8,432 bases of DNA from Bacteroidota bacterium (GCA_023448955.1 JAEXJU010000271.1:1-8432), one strand, 5' to 3'. Counted from the stretch's first letter, positions 1 to 7,342 are shown. Notes: generated from the letters alone by a model not told the origin. Program-made: numbers and translations.

Positions 1-72
1 GGCCTCATAGTTCAACGGATAGAATAGAAGTTTCCTAAACTTTAGATCCAGGTTCGATTCCTGGTGAGGCTA
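1..72 (+). tRNA. tRNA-Arg (anticodon CCU)
   Basis: The sequence folds into a full cloverleaf. The 7-bp acceptor stem pairs bases 1-7 with 65-71, including one G-U at the end. The D stem begins GTTC at 10-13. The anticodon arm has loop TTCCTAA with anticodon CCT at 34-36, and the T arm is CCAGG/CCTGG around loop TTCGATT. The discriminator is A72 and CCA is not encoded (CAC follows), so the end must be added by the CCA-adding enzyme. CCU reads the AGG arginine codon. The gene starts at the first base of the window, so its promoter is not visible. Its 3' end lies 5 nt from the stop codon of the convergent receiver gene, and no terminator can be seen between them. Confidence 0.96.
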
Positions 73-77
73 CACAT

Positions 78-440
78 CTATTTGATATATTTTGCCACTT
101 TTTTCTCCAGCTCTTCCAGATCAAATGGCTTGGCAACATAATCATCTGCTTTCGCACTTTCTGCAAGAGATTCTATATCATTATTGGCAGTTACATAGAT
201 CACGGGAATATTCCGGAACTCTTCTTTGCTTTTCAGAAGTTTTGTAGCTTCGATTCCACCGATATTCGGGATCCAGTTGTCCATGAGAATAATATCCGGG
301 TGAAACTCTGATACTTTTTCCAGAATGTTGTGCGATGTCTGTGAGATATCTACCTCATAACCGCCATCCTCAAAAATTATTGAGATGAGTTCCAGCAGTG
401 TGGTGTCATCATCAAAAATCAATATTCTTTTCTTATCCAT
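78..440 (-). CDS. Single-domain response regulator (REC only), last gene of the operon
   Basis: This is a 120-residue stand-alone receiver with nothing after the REC fold, so it is a CheY-like phosphoacceptor or relay protein rather than a transcription factor. The phosphorylation pocket is complete: acidic cluster D10-D12, phosphoacceptor D54 in LMDNWIP, switch T84 in YVTAN, and K104 in AKPF. The usual AGAD motif before the lysine is altered to AKAD. It follows the CheB-like gene after 16 nt, the longest gap in the operon, with an A-rich stretch and no Shine-Dalgarno sequence before ATG. CheB proteins normally carry a receiver at their own N-terminus and this operon's CheB does not, so this protein may supply that receiver in trans; that is inference. 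It could equally be a phosphate sink or a partner of either kinase. It ends with TAG just before the convergent tRNA. Confidence 0.93.
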   Translation of the reverse strand: MDKKRILIFDDDTTLLELISIIFEDGGYEVDISQTSHNILEKVSEFHPDIILMDNWIPNIGGIEATKLLKSKEEFRNIPVIYVTANNDIESLAESAKADDYVAKPFDLEELEKKVAKYIK

Positions 441-456
441 AATTTTAGTGTGGGTC

Positions 457-1029
457 TTATCTATTTAATTGATTAATATTAATGTAAAGTTTTTCCGGAT
501 TGATGAGAAGATCAAAGGCTACCTGTTCTTTTGCGTGTCTCGGCATATAATCTACTTCAGCTGTTTCAGGATCCTGAATCCAGATTTTTCCGTTATTGGT
601 TTTTATAAAATTCAGTCCGGAGATGCCGTCCGCATTGGCACCCGATAATAAAATGGCTAAAAGGTTTTCTTTATAAACCTCTGATGCCGATACAAAAGCA
701 ATGTCTATAGAAGGTCTGGAAAAATGATGCTTTTCTGACCTGTCCAGAGAAAGATTGATCTTAGAATCAAATAAAAGATGATAATCTGCCGGAGCAATAT
801 ATATTTTATCATTTTCTATTTCTGTCTTATCTTCTATTTCGATCACTTCTTTTTCTGTAAACTGCTGAAGTAATGATTGTAAAATACTTGCAGATTGTGC
901 TTTTCTATGGATTACAAGAACAATTGGAAAATCAAGATCTTTTTCCAAACCGCGAACAAGATCGAGTATCACCTGCAGGCTACCTGCAGATCCGCCGATA
1001 ATCACCAATTCTGTCCGTATCTTTTGCAT
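457..1029 (-). CDS. cheB: CheB-type protein-glutamate methylesterase, catalytic domain only
   Basis: CheB hydrolyses glutamyl methyl esters, and often deamidates glutamine, on chemoreceptors, reversing CheR. This 190-residue protein is only the catalytic domain. The triad is visible as S14 in IGGSAGS, H40 in VIHRK and D133 in SGANADG. The Ser-His spacing of 26 equals that of enteric CheB (S164/H190). Other family signatures are IAPADYH (77-83) and RPSID (104-108). The N-terminal receiver and linker of canonical ~350-residue CheB are absent, so activity is not gated in cis by phosphorylation. The start ATG lies 2 nt after the CheR stop, so the pair is probably translated in concert. No chemoreceptor gene is in view, so the substrate is unknown and the chemotaxis name is one of homology only. 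Confidence 0.92.
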   Translation of the reverse strand: MQKIRTELVIIGGSAGSLQVILDLVRGLEKDLDFPIVLVIHRKAQSASILQSLLQQFTEKEVIEIEDKTEIENDKIYIAPADYHLLFDSKINLSLDRSEKHHFSRPSIDIAFVSASEVYKENLLAILLSGANADGISGLNFIKTNNGKIWIQDPETAEVDYMPRHAKEQVAFDLLINPEKLYININQLNR

Positions 1030-1031
1030 CT

Positions 1032-1862
1032 TTAGTTGTGAGTCGTTTTTTTCCAGATTTTCTGATCACTGATCTGTTGATAGATTTTTCCTAAATTAGA
1101 AAACCGTAATGTTTCTTTTGATCCCAGGGCAAGATATCCAAGGTTTTCCAAACTGTCATCAAACAATTTAAATACTCGTTCCTGCAAAGGTTTATCGAAA
1201 TAGATCAGAACATTCCTGCAAACAATAAGCTGAAAGCTGTTAAATGAACTGTCAGACACGAGATTATGTGTAGAAAGAATCATTTTTTCCTTCAGACTAC
1301 TGTCGAATCTTGCACTATCATAATTTGCAGTATAATAATCCGAAAAGTCTTTTTTCCCTCCTGATAAAATATAATTTTCAGAATAAGTCTTCATCTGGCT
1401 AATCGGAAATACGCCTGCTCTTGCCGTTTCTAAAACTGAAGGATTAATGTCTGTAGCATAAATTAGCGATTTATGATATAATCCTGCCTCTTTCAGAAGT
1501 ATTGCAACAGAGTAAGCTTCTTCACCGGTAGAACATCCTGCAATCCAGATTCTTATAAGCGGATAAGTTCCTAGTTGCGGAAGTATATTTTCTCTTAGTT
1601 CTTTAAAGAAATACGGATCTCTGAACATCTCTGTCACATTGACCGTAACTTCTTCAATAAAACGTTTCAGATAATCCGGTTCATTAATAAGTGTATATCT
1701 CAGTTCTGCGAAACTTGTAAACTTATCAATCAAACAAATTCTATTAACACGCCTTTTAAAAGATGCCCGGCTGTATAGCGAAAAATCATAGCCATACAGA
1801 TCATAAACGTCTTTTATCAGATATTCTACCTCTTCATCTTTTACAATTCCAGGTTCTAACAT
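1032..1862 (-). CDS. cheR: CheR-type SAM-dependent protein-glutamate methyltransferase
   Basis: CheR transfers a methyl group from S-adenosylmethionine to glutamate side chains of signalling coiled coils. The 276 residues match the family's usual length (~280), with an N-terminal helical domain (about 1-75) rich in Arg (FKRRVNRI, 35-42) and a C-terminal methyltransferase domain. Visible signatures are VNVTEMFRD (74-82), the SAM-binding loop WIAGCSTGEEAYS (106-118), the acidic YATDIN (135-140) expected to hold the SAM ribose, ARAGVFP (147-153), and CRNVLIYFD (215-223). The start overlaps the upstream receiver's stop as TAATG (1864-1860), a typical translational coupling arrangement. There are no MCP, CheA or CheW genes beside it, so the target is probably not a classical chemoreceptor array; the large kinase of this operon is a candidate by context only. 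Confidence 0.93.
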   Translation of the reverse strand: MLEPGIVKDEEVEYLIKDVYDLYGYDFSLYSRASFKRRVNRICLIDKFTSFAELRYTLINEPDYLKRFIEEVTVNVTEMFRDPYFFKELRENILPQLGTYPLIRIWIAGCSTGEEAYSVAILLKEAGLYHKSLIYATDINPSVLETARAGVFPISQMKTYSENYILSGGKKDFSDYYTANYDSARFDSSLKEKMILSTHNLVSDSSFNSFQLIVCRNVLIYFDKPLQERVFKLFDDSLENLGYLALGSKETLRFSNLGKIYQQISDQKIWKKTTHN

Positions 1863-2227
1863 TATGATAATTTTTCAATTGTGTTTAACAGAGTATCAAC
1901 ATTTATTGGTTTTGTAACATAATCATCTGCTCCGGCTTCCAGACATTTTCCACGGTCTTCCGGCATGGCCTGTGCAGTTACAGCAATAATTACGGTTTTA
2001 CTGACCGGCTCTGTTCCCCGAATGATTTTCATAGTCTGATAACCATCCATATCCGGCATCATCATATCCATTAAAATGACCTTTATATCCGGTTCATTCT
2101 TTAGCATTGCAATGGCTTCTTTTCCGGATAGGGAACTTCTAACATCATAACCTTTTGATTTTAATGTTAGCTTTAGAGCAAATATATTTCTAGGATCGTC
2201 ATCTACGATCAGTATTTTCTTTTTCAT
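1862..2227 (-). CDS. Single-domain response regulator (REC only), paralogue of the kinase's third receiver
   Basis: This is a 121-residue REC-only protein with a full active site: D9-D11, phosphoacceptor D54 in LMDMMMPDMDG, T84 in AVTAQ and K106 in TKPI. It starts 1 nt after the stop of the large hybrid kinase and overlaps the CheR start, so it sits between the kinase and the methyltransferase. Aligned by hand without gaps, about 55 of 119 residues are identical to the C-terminal receiver of the adjacent kinase, including DDDxRNIF, MDMMMPxMDGY and the DRxKC loop, so the two probably arose by local duplication. It has no output domain. Plausible roles are a diffusible shuttle between kinase and an unlinked target, or a regulator of CheR; neither is shown by sequence. 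Confidence 0.94.
   Translation of the reverse strand: MKKKILIVDDDPRNIFALKLTLKSKGYDVRSSLSGKEAIAMLKNEPDIKVILMDMMMPDMDGYQTMKIIRGTEPVSKTVIIAVTAQAMPEDRGKCLEAGADDYVTKPINVDTLLNTIEKLS
2039..2071. repeat. 33-nt direct repeat, copy 1 (in the single-domain receiver gene)
   Basis: This segment encodes the MDMMMPDMDGY core around the phosphoacceptor of the stand-alone receiver. It matches 2415-2447 at 32 of 33 positions (A at 2051 versus T at 2427). Protein constraint explains much of it, but synonymous positions agree too, which suggests recent duplication or gene conversion with the kinase's third receiver. Confidence 0.75.
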
Positions 2228-2228
2228 A

Positions 2229-5200
2229 TTAACTTTCGTATAGCCAGACTCTAAGTAATGACAACAACTGATCTATATCCACAGGTTTTGAAATATAATC
2301 AGAAGCGCCTGCAGTAATACATTTATCTCTATCTCCCATCATCGATTTTGCAGTAACAGCAATGATCGGAAGTCTTTTATATTTTGGCATTTTTCTTATT
2401 TCTCTGATGGTCTCATAACCATCCATTTCCGGCATCATCATATCCATAAGGACCACATCAACATCAGGATTTTTATTTATCTGATCAAGCGCCTGTTTCC
2501 CGTCCATTGCCAGGATAACTTCTACCTTATATTTTTCCAGAGCTTTTGTCAATGAAAAGATATTACGTGCATCATCATCAGTTATAAGAACTTTTTTGCC
2601 GCTTAAAACCTCTGTTAGTGACCCTAAAGTTTTACTTCTGGTGTCTTCGGGATTATTTTTTTCTGCAACCAGGTGGAGAAAAAGTCCCACTTCATCCAGA
2701 ATTCTCTGATAAGAATGTGCTGTTTTCACAACAATAGAATCTGCATATTGCTTTATTTTTAATTCTTCTGATGTCGATAAACTATGTTCTGTGAAAATGA
2801 TAATAGGTAAATTTTCTAAGCCTTCATTACTTTTAATAGATTCTACGATCTCATATTCTTTTCCGCGAAATGCGGCGATATCAAGAATGACACAATCTAC
2901 TTTATCTGAATACAATGCTTTTACGCTGTCTTCGACATTATTCTCCACCGAAAGTGCAATGTCATAGCTGCTGAGAAAGTAAGATAATGCTGATGCATGC
3001 CTTGCATTTTCTTCCACAATCAGAACTTTCTGAGAAGATTTCCTTATGGTTTCTTCAATCTTTCTGAACACCTTGTTCATTTCTTCCATCGCAACAGGCT
3101 TATTGATAAAATCAACTGCTCCTTTCATTAAGCTCTCTTGTTTAGCTCTTAAAGAAGACATCATATGAACAGGAATATGTCTGGTAGCTGGTGTAGATTT
3201 CAGTTCATCCATCACCTGCCAACCATCTTTTACAGGCAGTTGTATATCTAAAAGTATAGCTGAAGGACGATATTGCATAGCAGCAGACAATGCGAGATCT
3301 CCTCTTACAACCACAACTCCTTTATAATCCTGAAGCCTGGAATATTTTAGCAAAGCCTTTGCAAAATTGGTATCATCTTCTACAATCAGTATGACCTTAT
3401 CTCCTTCTTTGATCGCTTCTCTGTCATCATCTACATCCTCCGGGATTTCCAGTGATTTTGAAGTTATAATATTATCAGTGAGAATATTCTGAATAATTTC
3501 TGCATCGTCTTTGATAATTTCTACTATATTCTGGTCTGCTTCTGTGATCTCGATATCATCTTTTTTGATCACAGGAATTATCAGGCTAAAATCACTTCCT
3601 TCATTTTCTTTACTTGATAATGTCAGTTCACCACCAAGTAATCTTGCAATTTCCCTGCTAATTGAAAGTCCGAGACCAGTTCCACCGAATTTTCTTCTGG
3701 TAGATCCATCTGCCTGTTGGAAGGCTTCGAATATTACATTTTGTTTATCTGCAGGAATTCCGATTCCGGTATCTTTCACAGAAAATACTACGAAATCCTT
3801 TTGTTTTGGGTCATTTTTTATATGAAGTGTAATACTACCTTTTGATGTGAATTTAGCTGCGTTAGAAAGCAGATTTCTCAGCACCTGATCCAGACGCAAC
3901 CGGTCTGTTTCAATTGTCTTTTTTACATCTTCATCGATAATGATATTAAATTGTAAAGATTTTTGCTTAAGAATAGGGTCAAAAAGGTTTTTCAAATCCT
4001 TCACCACATCACCCAGCATAATAGTCTGGTGCTCGAGTGTCATTTTTCCTGATTCGATTTTCGCCAGATCCAGAATTTCATCAATCAAAGTAAGCAGACT
4101 TGTTCCTGAACTTTGGATTACTTTTGCAGACTCCACTTGATCTTCATTCAGATTTTCATCAGGATTTTCCGCCATCAGTCTAGAAAGTAGTAAAATAGAG
4201 TTGAGCGGTGTTCGGAGTTCGTGTGACATATTCGCCAGAAACTCCGATTTATATTTGGTGCTGAGCGCCAGCTCTTCCACCTTCCGCTGGATCTCCGCAT
4301 TTCTTTCTGCTATCAGCATATTTTTTTCTTCCAGTAGCTTGGACCGCTCTTCCAGCTCTGCATTGGTCTGCATCAGCTCTTCCTGCTGAACCTTCAATTC
4401 CTCCTCGGAAGCCTGCAATTTCTGAGTCTGCGCTTCCAGCTCTGTGTTCAGATTTTCCAATTCGGAGTGCTGAACCATCAATTCTTCGGACTGAGTCTGC
4501 GTTTCTTCTAACAATCGCTGTTCCTGTTCTCTGCCTTTTGCAGCGCCTATCGCAACAGCAATATTTCTGCTACCTTCAGCAAAATATTCTAATTTCTCAT
4601 CATTAAAATTCTCTGCAGAACTCAATTCGATAACACCAAAATTATAGTCACCGGATACGATTGGAAGCAATAAAATACTGTTTACCCGGATCTTGCTGCT
4701 TGCAAAAGAAACAGCAAAATCAGTATCATTAATATTGTTAAAAACTTTAATTTTTTTCTCCAGAAAAACCTGTCCCACCATTCCTTCACCAGAATCAAAG
4801 ATTTTTTTCATTCTGTCTTCCAGTCCGTAAGCTGCTGTAACTTTTAGTCTTCCATCATCATTTAAATATAAAGCTCCGTTGATGCAGTTTGCATAGTCTA
4901 TAAAATGTTTCAGCGACTCATTGCTCACATCCTTTACAGACTTGTTACCTACCAATGATTCATTCAGCAAAACGAGTCCGGTCTGTCTCCAATCACTATT
5001 ATTGATTTTGTCAAAGGACTTTTTGAGAGAATCTGTCATATGATTAAGAGATTCCACCAGATCACCTAGGTCATCCTGAGAATTATCTACCGCTTTCTGA
5101 CTGTAATCTCCACTGGCTACTTTGTTCGCAATCTGCTTGATGGCATTCACACGTCTTGTGATCTCCAAATCTTTGGCTTTAAGTTCTTTTTCCAGCTTAT

Positions 5201-5825
5201 CTCTTCTGATAAGATCCGCTCGCATCTTTGCATAAAAGAAAGCAGTCACAATAACAGCTGCAATTGCTGAAAGTATGATGAATAAAACAGTGGTGTTGGA
5301 AGATTTTGTGAGATCTCTGTTTTTTATTTCCAGCTGTTTCTCTTCATACCTTACAAAATCATTGACTATCATTCTGCAACGGTCCATATAAGATTTGCTC
5401 ATCAGGAACTGTTGCTGAGTCATCACAATGCCTTTTCTTCTGTTTTCGACAAAAATTTTAATATTATCAATATTGTCTTTGACATTTTGTTCCAACTTAT
5501 CGAGACGATCCAGCTGATTTTTATTGTCAATATTAAGAGCTTTTGCTCTTTCAATAGCCTTTGGGAGCTCCTCTAAACTTTTATTGAATGGTTGCAAAAA
5601 GCTTTCTCTACCTGTAAGCTGATAGCCTCTGTTTCCGGTCTCTGCATCCAGAAGTGCTACCAAAACATCCTTCACAGCTGTTATAGATCTGCGGCTTGCC
5701 GAGAGTTTTTCCCGGTTTTCCATCTGATTCTGAATACTGAAATACGAAGCTACTGAACTAGCAATAAGTATCAATAGTGAAAATCCGACGCCTACCTGTA
5801 GATTTCTTATAATTTTCTTTGGCAT
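2229..5825 (-). CDS. Membrane hybrid histidine kinase: CHASE3-HAMP-GAF-coiled coil-HisKA-HATPase-REC-REC-REC
   Basis: This 1198-residue inner-membrane sensor kinase has TM1 at about 10-30, a periplasmic CHASE3 domain (about 35-175, signature DAETGNRGYQLTG at 60-72), TM2 at about 177-199 and HAMP at about 200-270. The cytoplasmic part continues with GAF (about 280-430), a long Glu/Gln-rich coiled coil (about 432-525) and HisKA with phospho-His H535 in MSHELRTP. HATPase_c follows, with N box N655, G1 DTGIGIP (685-691) and G2 GGTGLGL (714-720). Three receivers end it. REC1 (about 811-925) has D860, S890 and K909. REC2 (about 932-1050) has EEN replacing the acidic pair, D982, T1012, and K1034 followed by Thr, not Pro. 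REC3 (about 1077-1196) has D1083-D1085, D1128, T1158 and K1180. There is no Hpt domain. The ligands of CHASE3 and GAF cannot be read from sequence. It starts 6 nt after the upstream kinase and its stop is 1 nt before the receiver gene. The architecture is certain; the signal is unknown. Confidence 0.96.
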   Translation of the reverse strand: MPKKIIRNLQVGVGFSLLILIASSVASYFSIQNQMENREKLSASRRSITAVKDVLVALLDAETGNRGYQLTGRESFLQPFNKSLEELPKAIERAKALNIDNKNQLDRLDKLEQNVKDNIDNIKIFVENRRKGIVMTQQQFLMSKSYMDRCRMIVNDFVRYEEKQLEIKNRDLTKSSNTTVLFIILSAIAAVIVTAFFYAKMRADLIRRDKLEKELKAKDLEITRRVNAIKQIANKVASGDYSQKAVDNSQDDLGDLVESLNHMTDSLKKSFDKINNSDWRQTGLVLLNESLVGNKSVKDVSNESLKHFIDYANCINGALYLNDDGRLKVTAAYGLEDRMKKIFDSGEGMVGQVFLEKKIKVFNNINDTDFAVSFASSKIRVNSILLLPIVSGDYNFGVIELSSAENFNDEKLEYFAEGSRNIAVAIGAAKGREQEQRLLEETQTQSEELMVQHSELENLNTELEAQTQKLQASEEELKVQQEELMQTNAELEERSKLLEEKNMLIAERNAEIQRKVEELALSTKYKSEFLANMSHELRTPLNSILLLSRLMAENPDENLNEDQVESAKVIQSSGTSLLTLIDEILDLAKIESGKMTLEHQTIMLGDVVKDLKNLFDPILKQKSLQFNIIIDEDVKKTIETDRLRLDQVLRNLLSNAAKFTSKGSITLHIKNDPKQKDFVVFSVKDTGIGIPADKQNVIFEAFQQADGSTRRKFGGTGLGLSISREIARLLGGELTLSSKENEGSDFSLIIPVIKKDDIEITEADQNIVEIIKDDAEIIQNILTDNIITSKSLEIPEDVDDDREAIKEGDKVILIVEDDTNFAKALLKYSRLQDYKGVVVVRGDLALSAAMQYRPSAILLDIQLPVKDGWQVMDELKSTPATRHIPVHMMSSLRAKQESLMKGAVDFINKPVAMEEMNKVFRKIEETIRKSSQKVLIVEENARHASALSYFLSSYDIALSVENNVEDSVKALYSDKVDCVILDIAAFRGKEYEIVESIKSNEGLENLPIIIFTEHSLSTSEELKIKQYADSIVVKTAHSYQRILDEVGLFLHLVAEKNNPEDTRSKTLGSLTEVLSGKKVLITDDDARNIFSLTKALEKYKVEVILAMDGKQALDQINKNPDVDVVLMDMMMPEMDGYETIREIRKMPKYKRLPIIAVTAKSMMGDRDKCITAGASDYISKPVDIDQLLSLLRVWLYES
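2415..2447. repeat. 33-nt direct repeat, copy 2 (in REC3 of the hybrid kinase)
   Basis: This is the partner of 2039-2071 and encodes the same phosphoacceptor core in the third receiver of the large kinase. The copies lie 376 nt apart in the same orientation and codon phase. A crossover between them would remove the intervening DNA and leave an in-frame kinase whose last receiver is a chimera. Confidence 0.75.
4332..4484 (-). repeat. Two 28-residue coiled-coil repeats within the hybrid kinase
   Basis: Residues 448-470 and 476-498 of the large kinase align at an offset of exactly 28 residues (four heptads) with 11 of 23 identities, sharing EL.VQ..EL...N.ELE. The DNA echoes this at an 84-nt offset: CTTCCAGCTCTG at 4349-4360 and 4433-4444, and TGCTGAACC at 4384-4392 and 4468-4476. 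The segment links the GAF domain to the dimerisation helix that carries H535 and is very rich in Glu and Gln. Confidence 0.7.
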
Positions 5826-5831
5826 TAAGAA

Positions 5832-7298
5832 TTAGTTTATTGGCAATGTAAAATAAAATGTAGAACCTTCTCCGATCTCGCTGGATACTCCGATGGTTCC
5901 GTGATGCTGCTTGATGATTTCCGAACAGATATAAAGACCGATTCCCATTCCCTGAAATTGCAAAGAAGATTCTTCCACACGATAAAACTTATGAAAAACA
6001 TATTCCTGCTTAAAGGCCGGAATCCCGATTCCAAAATCCGTTACACTAATTCGAACTTCCTTTTCATCACTGAATGTGGTTACAATGATCTGGTTATTTT
6101 CCGGAGAATACTTTATTGCATTACTCAGAAAATTAATCAGCACCTGCTCTATCCTGATTTTATCAAATGGTATGAGAAAGTCCGGCTTCATGCCGTGTCT
6201 TTCGATCTTAATATCTGTGCTGTTGGTATGAAGAATGGTTTCTATGGCATTCTGAATAACCAATTCTAAATTTTCAGGTTTTTTATTGATTTTCAGTTTT
6301 CCGTTTTCAATTTTCGAGACATCCAGCAGATCCGTTATAAGGCTATTAAGCTTTTCAATCTGATCCAGCGTTTTTTTCACATAGACCAATTCTGAGTTTT
6401 CCTCGTTTTGTTTTAGTTTCCTTTCCACCAGCTGTGTATAAGCTTTAATACTGGTAAGTGGCGTTTTCAGTTCGTGGCTGGCAATGCTTAGAAATTCATC
6501 TTTTTCCTTCTCGATTCTTTTCTGGTCATCGATATCCGTAAAAGTCCCGACCCAGTTTTTGATCGTCTCTCCTTCGTAAACAGGCGACATCCTCAGCAGG
6601 TGATATCTGTAAAGGCTTGTTTTGATGTTTTTTATTCTGATTTCAAGCTCAAGAGATTTACCTCTTTTTCTGCATTCTTCGAATTCTGTTCTGATATCCT
6701 TATCATCGGGATGTGTTTCCGGGAATTGCTGCTCAGATTCGGAATACTGATACCATTTACAATTCACGAAATCAACTTCACCATTTTCATTTAGTGTAAA
6801 AGCAATCTGAGGGAGTGCCTGAAGCATCAGATGAAAATGATCGATCTGAGATTTCATCGTAGCCTGAGATTCTCGTCTCCCTTTTACTTCCAGCTCCAGA
6901 TTCTGCTGGTTCTTTTTGAGTGCAAGGCTGTTTTCCTGAAGGTTATAAAAAGTTTTTACTTTCAGTAAAAGAATATCAGGATCAATCGGTTTGGTCACAT
7001 AATCTATACCACCGGATTTATATCCTTTGGTTATGAATCTTTTTTCGGTATTGACAGCAGATAAGAAAACAATAGGAATATCCTTTGTTTTACTATAGCC
7101 GGAAAGGGTTTCCGCAACTTCGAAGCCGTCCATATCAGGCATCTGGACATCCAGAATTATCAGCGAATAAGTGTTTTTAAGCGCTTTTCCCAATGCTTTT
7201 TCACCAGAATCTGCAGTATCAACCTGAAAATCGTTAGACTCTAATAATTTTTTTAATGAGTAGATATTGTTCTGGTTATCATCGACAATTAAAACCAT
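5832..7298 (-). CDS. Soluble sensor histidine kinase: REC-PAS-HisKA-HATPase, first gene of the operon
   Basis: The 488-residue protein has no membrane segment and is therefore cytoplasmic. An N-terminal receiver (1-118; D6, D7, phosphoacceptor D50 in ILDVQMPDMDG, S80, K103 in VTKP) is followed by a short coiled coil (about 120-150) and a PAS-like domain (about 155-260, ending GTFTDIDDQK). HisKA carries H275 in SIASHELKTP. HATPase_c has N389/N393 in the N box, DFGIGIP (421-427) and G450-G454 of the G2 box. With a receiver before the kinase core, its activity can be set by phosphoryl input from another kinase, so it may act downstream of, or in mutual control with, the large kinase encoded next. 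The start is secure: an in-frame TAA lies 9 nt upstream of ATG (7305-7307 on the + strand), and the first strand of the REC fold begins at once (MVLIVDDN). Confidence 0.95.
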   Translation of the reverse strand: MVLIVDDNQNNIYSLKKLLESNDFQVDTADSGEKALGKALKNTYSLIILDVQMPDMDGFEVAETLSGYSKTKDIPIVFLSAVNTEKRFITKGYKSGGIDYVTKPIDPDILLLKVKTFYNLQENSLALKKNQQNLELEVKGRRESQATMKSQIDHFHLMLQALPQIAFTLNENGEVDFVNCKWYQYSESEQQFPETHPDDKDIRTEFEECRKRGKSLELEIRIKNIKTSLYRYHLLRMSPVYEGETIKNWVGTFTDIDDQKRIEKEKDEFLSIASHELKTPLTSIKAYTQLVERKLKQNEENSELVYVKKTLDQIEKLNSLITDLLDVSKIENGKLKINKKPENLELVIQNAIETILHTNSTDIKIERHGMKPDFLIPFDKIRIEQVLINFLSNAIKYSPENNQIIVTTFSDEKEVRISVTDFGIGIPAFKQEYVFHKFYRVEESSLQFQGMGIGLYICSEIIKQHHGTIGVSSEIGEGSTFYFTLPIN

Positions 7299-7342
7299 AG
7301 ATTTTTAGACTATACTGTTTACAATTTTAAGATTCTTAAACT

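Noticed and set aside
1..72. tRNA 3' end as an integration (att) site for a mobile element
   Set aside because: No second copy of the tRNA 3' sequence was seen in the window, and there is no integrase, transposase or other mobility gene.
99..104. T6 run downstream of the tRNA as a possible intrinsic terminator
   Set aside because: No GC-rich stem directly precedes it, and it lies within the convergent receiver's coding sequence, where it encodes Lys codons on the other strand.
3511..4389. Open frames on the + strand opposite the hybrid kinase (3511-3825, 3940-4140, 4201-4389)
   Set aside because: They are antisense to well-supported kinase catalytic and coiled-coil sequence; the translations are Ser/Phe-rich and unlike any family, as expected for shadows.
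5837..6794. Other frames within the small kinase (5837-6034 -, 5901-6269 +, 6600-6794 +)
   Set aside because: They overlap the conserved HATPase, HisKA and PAS coding frame, which explains the DNA fully.
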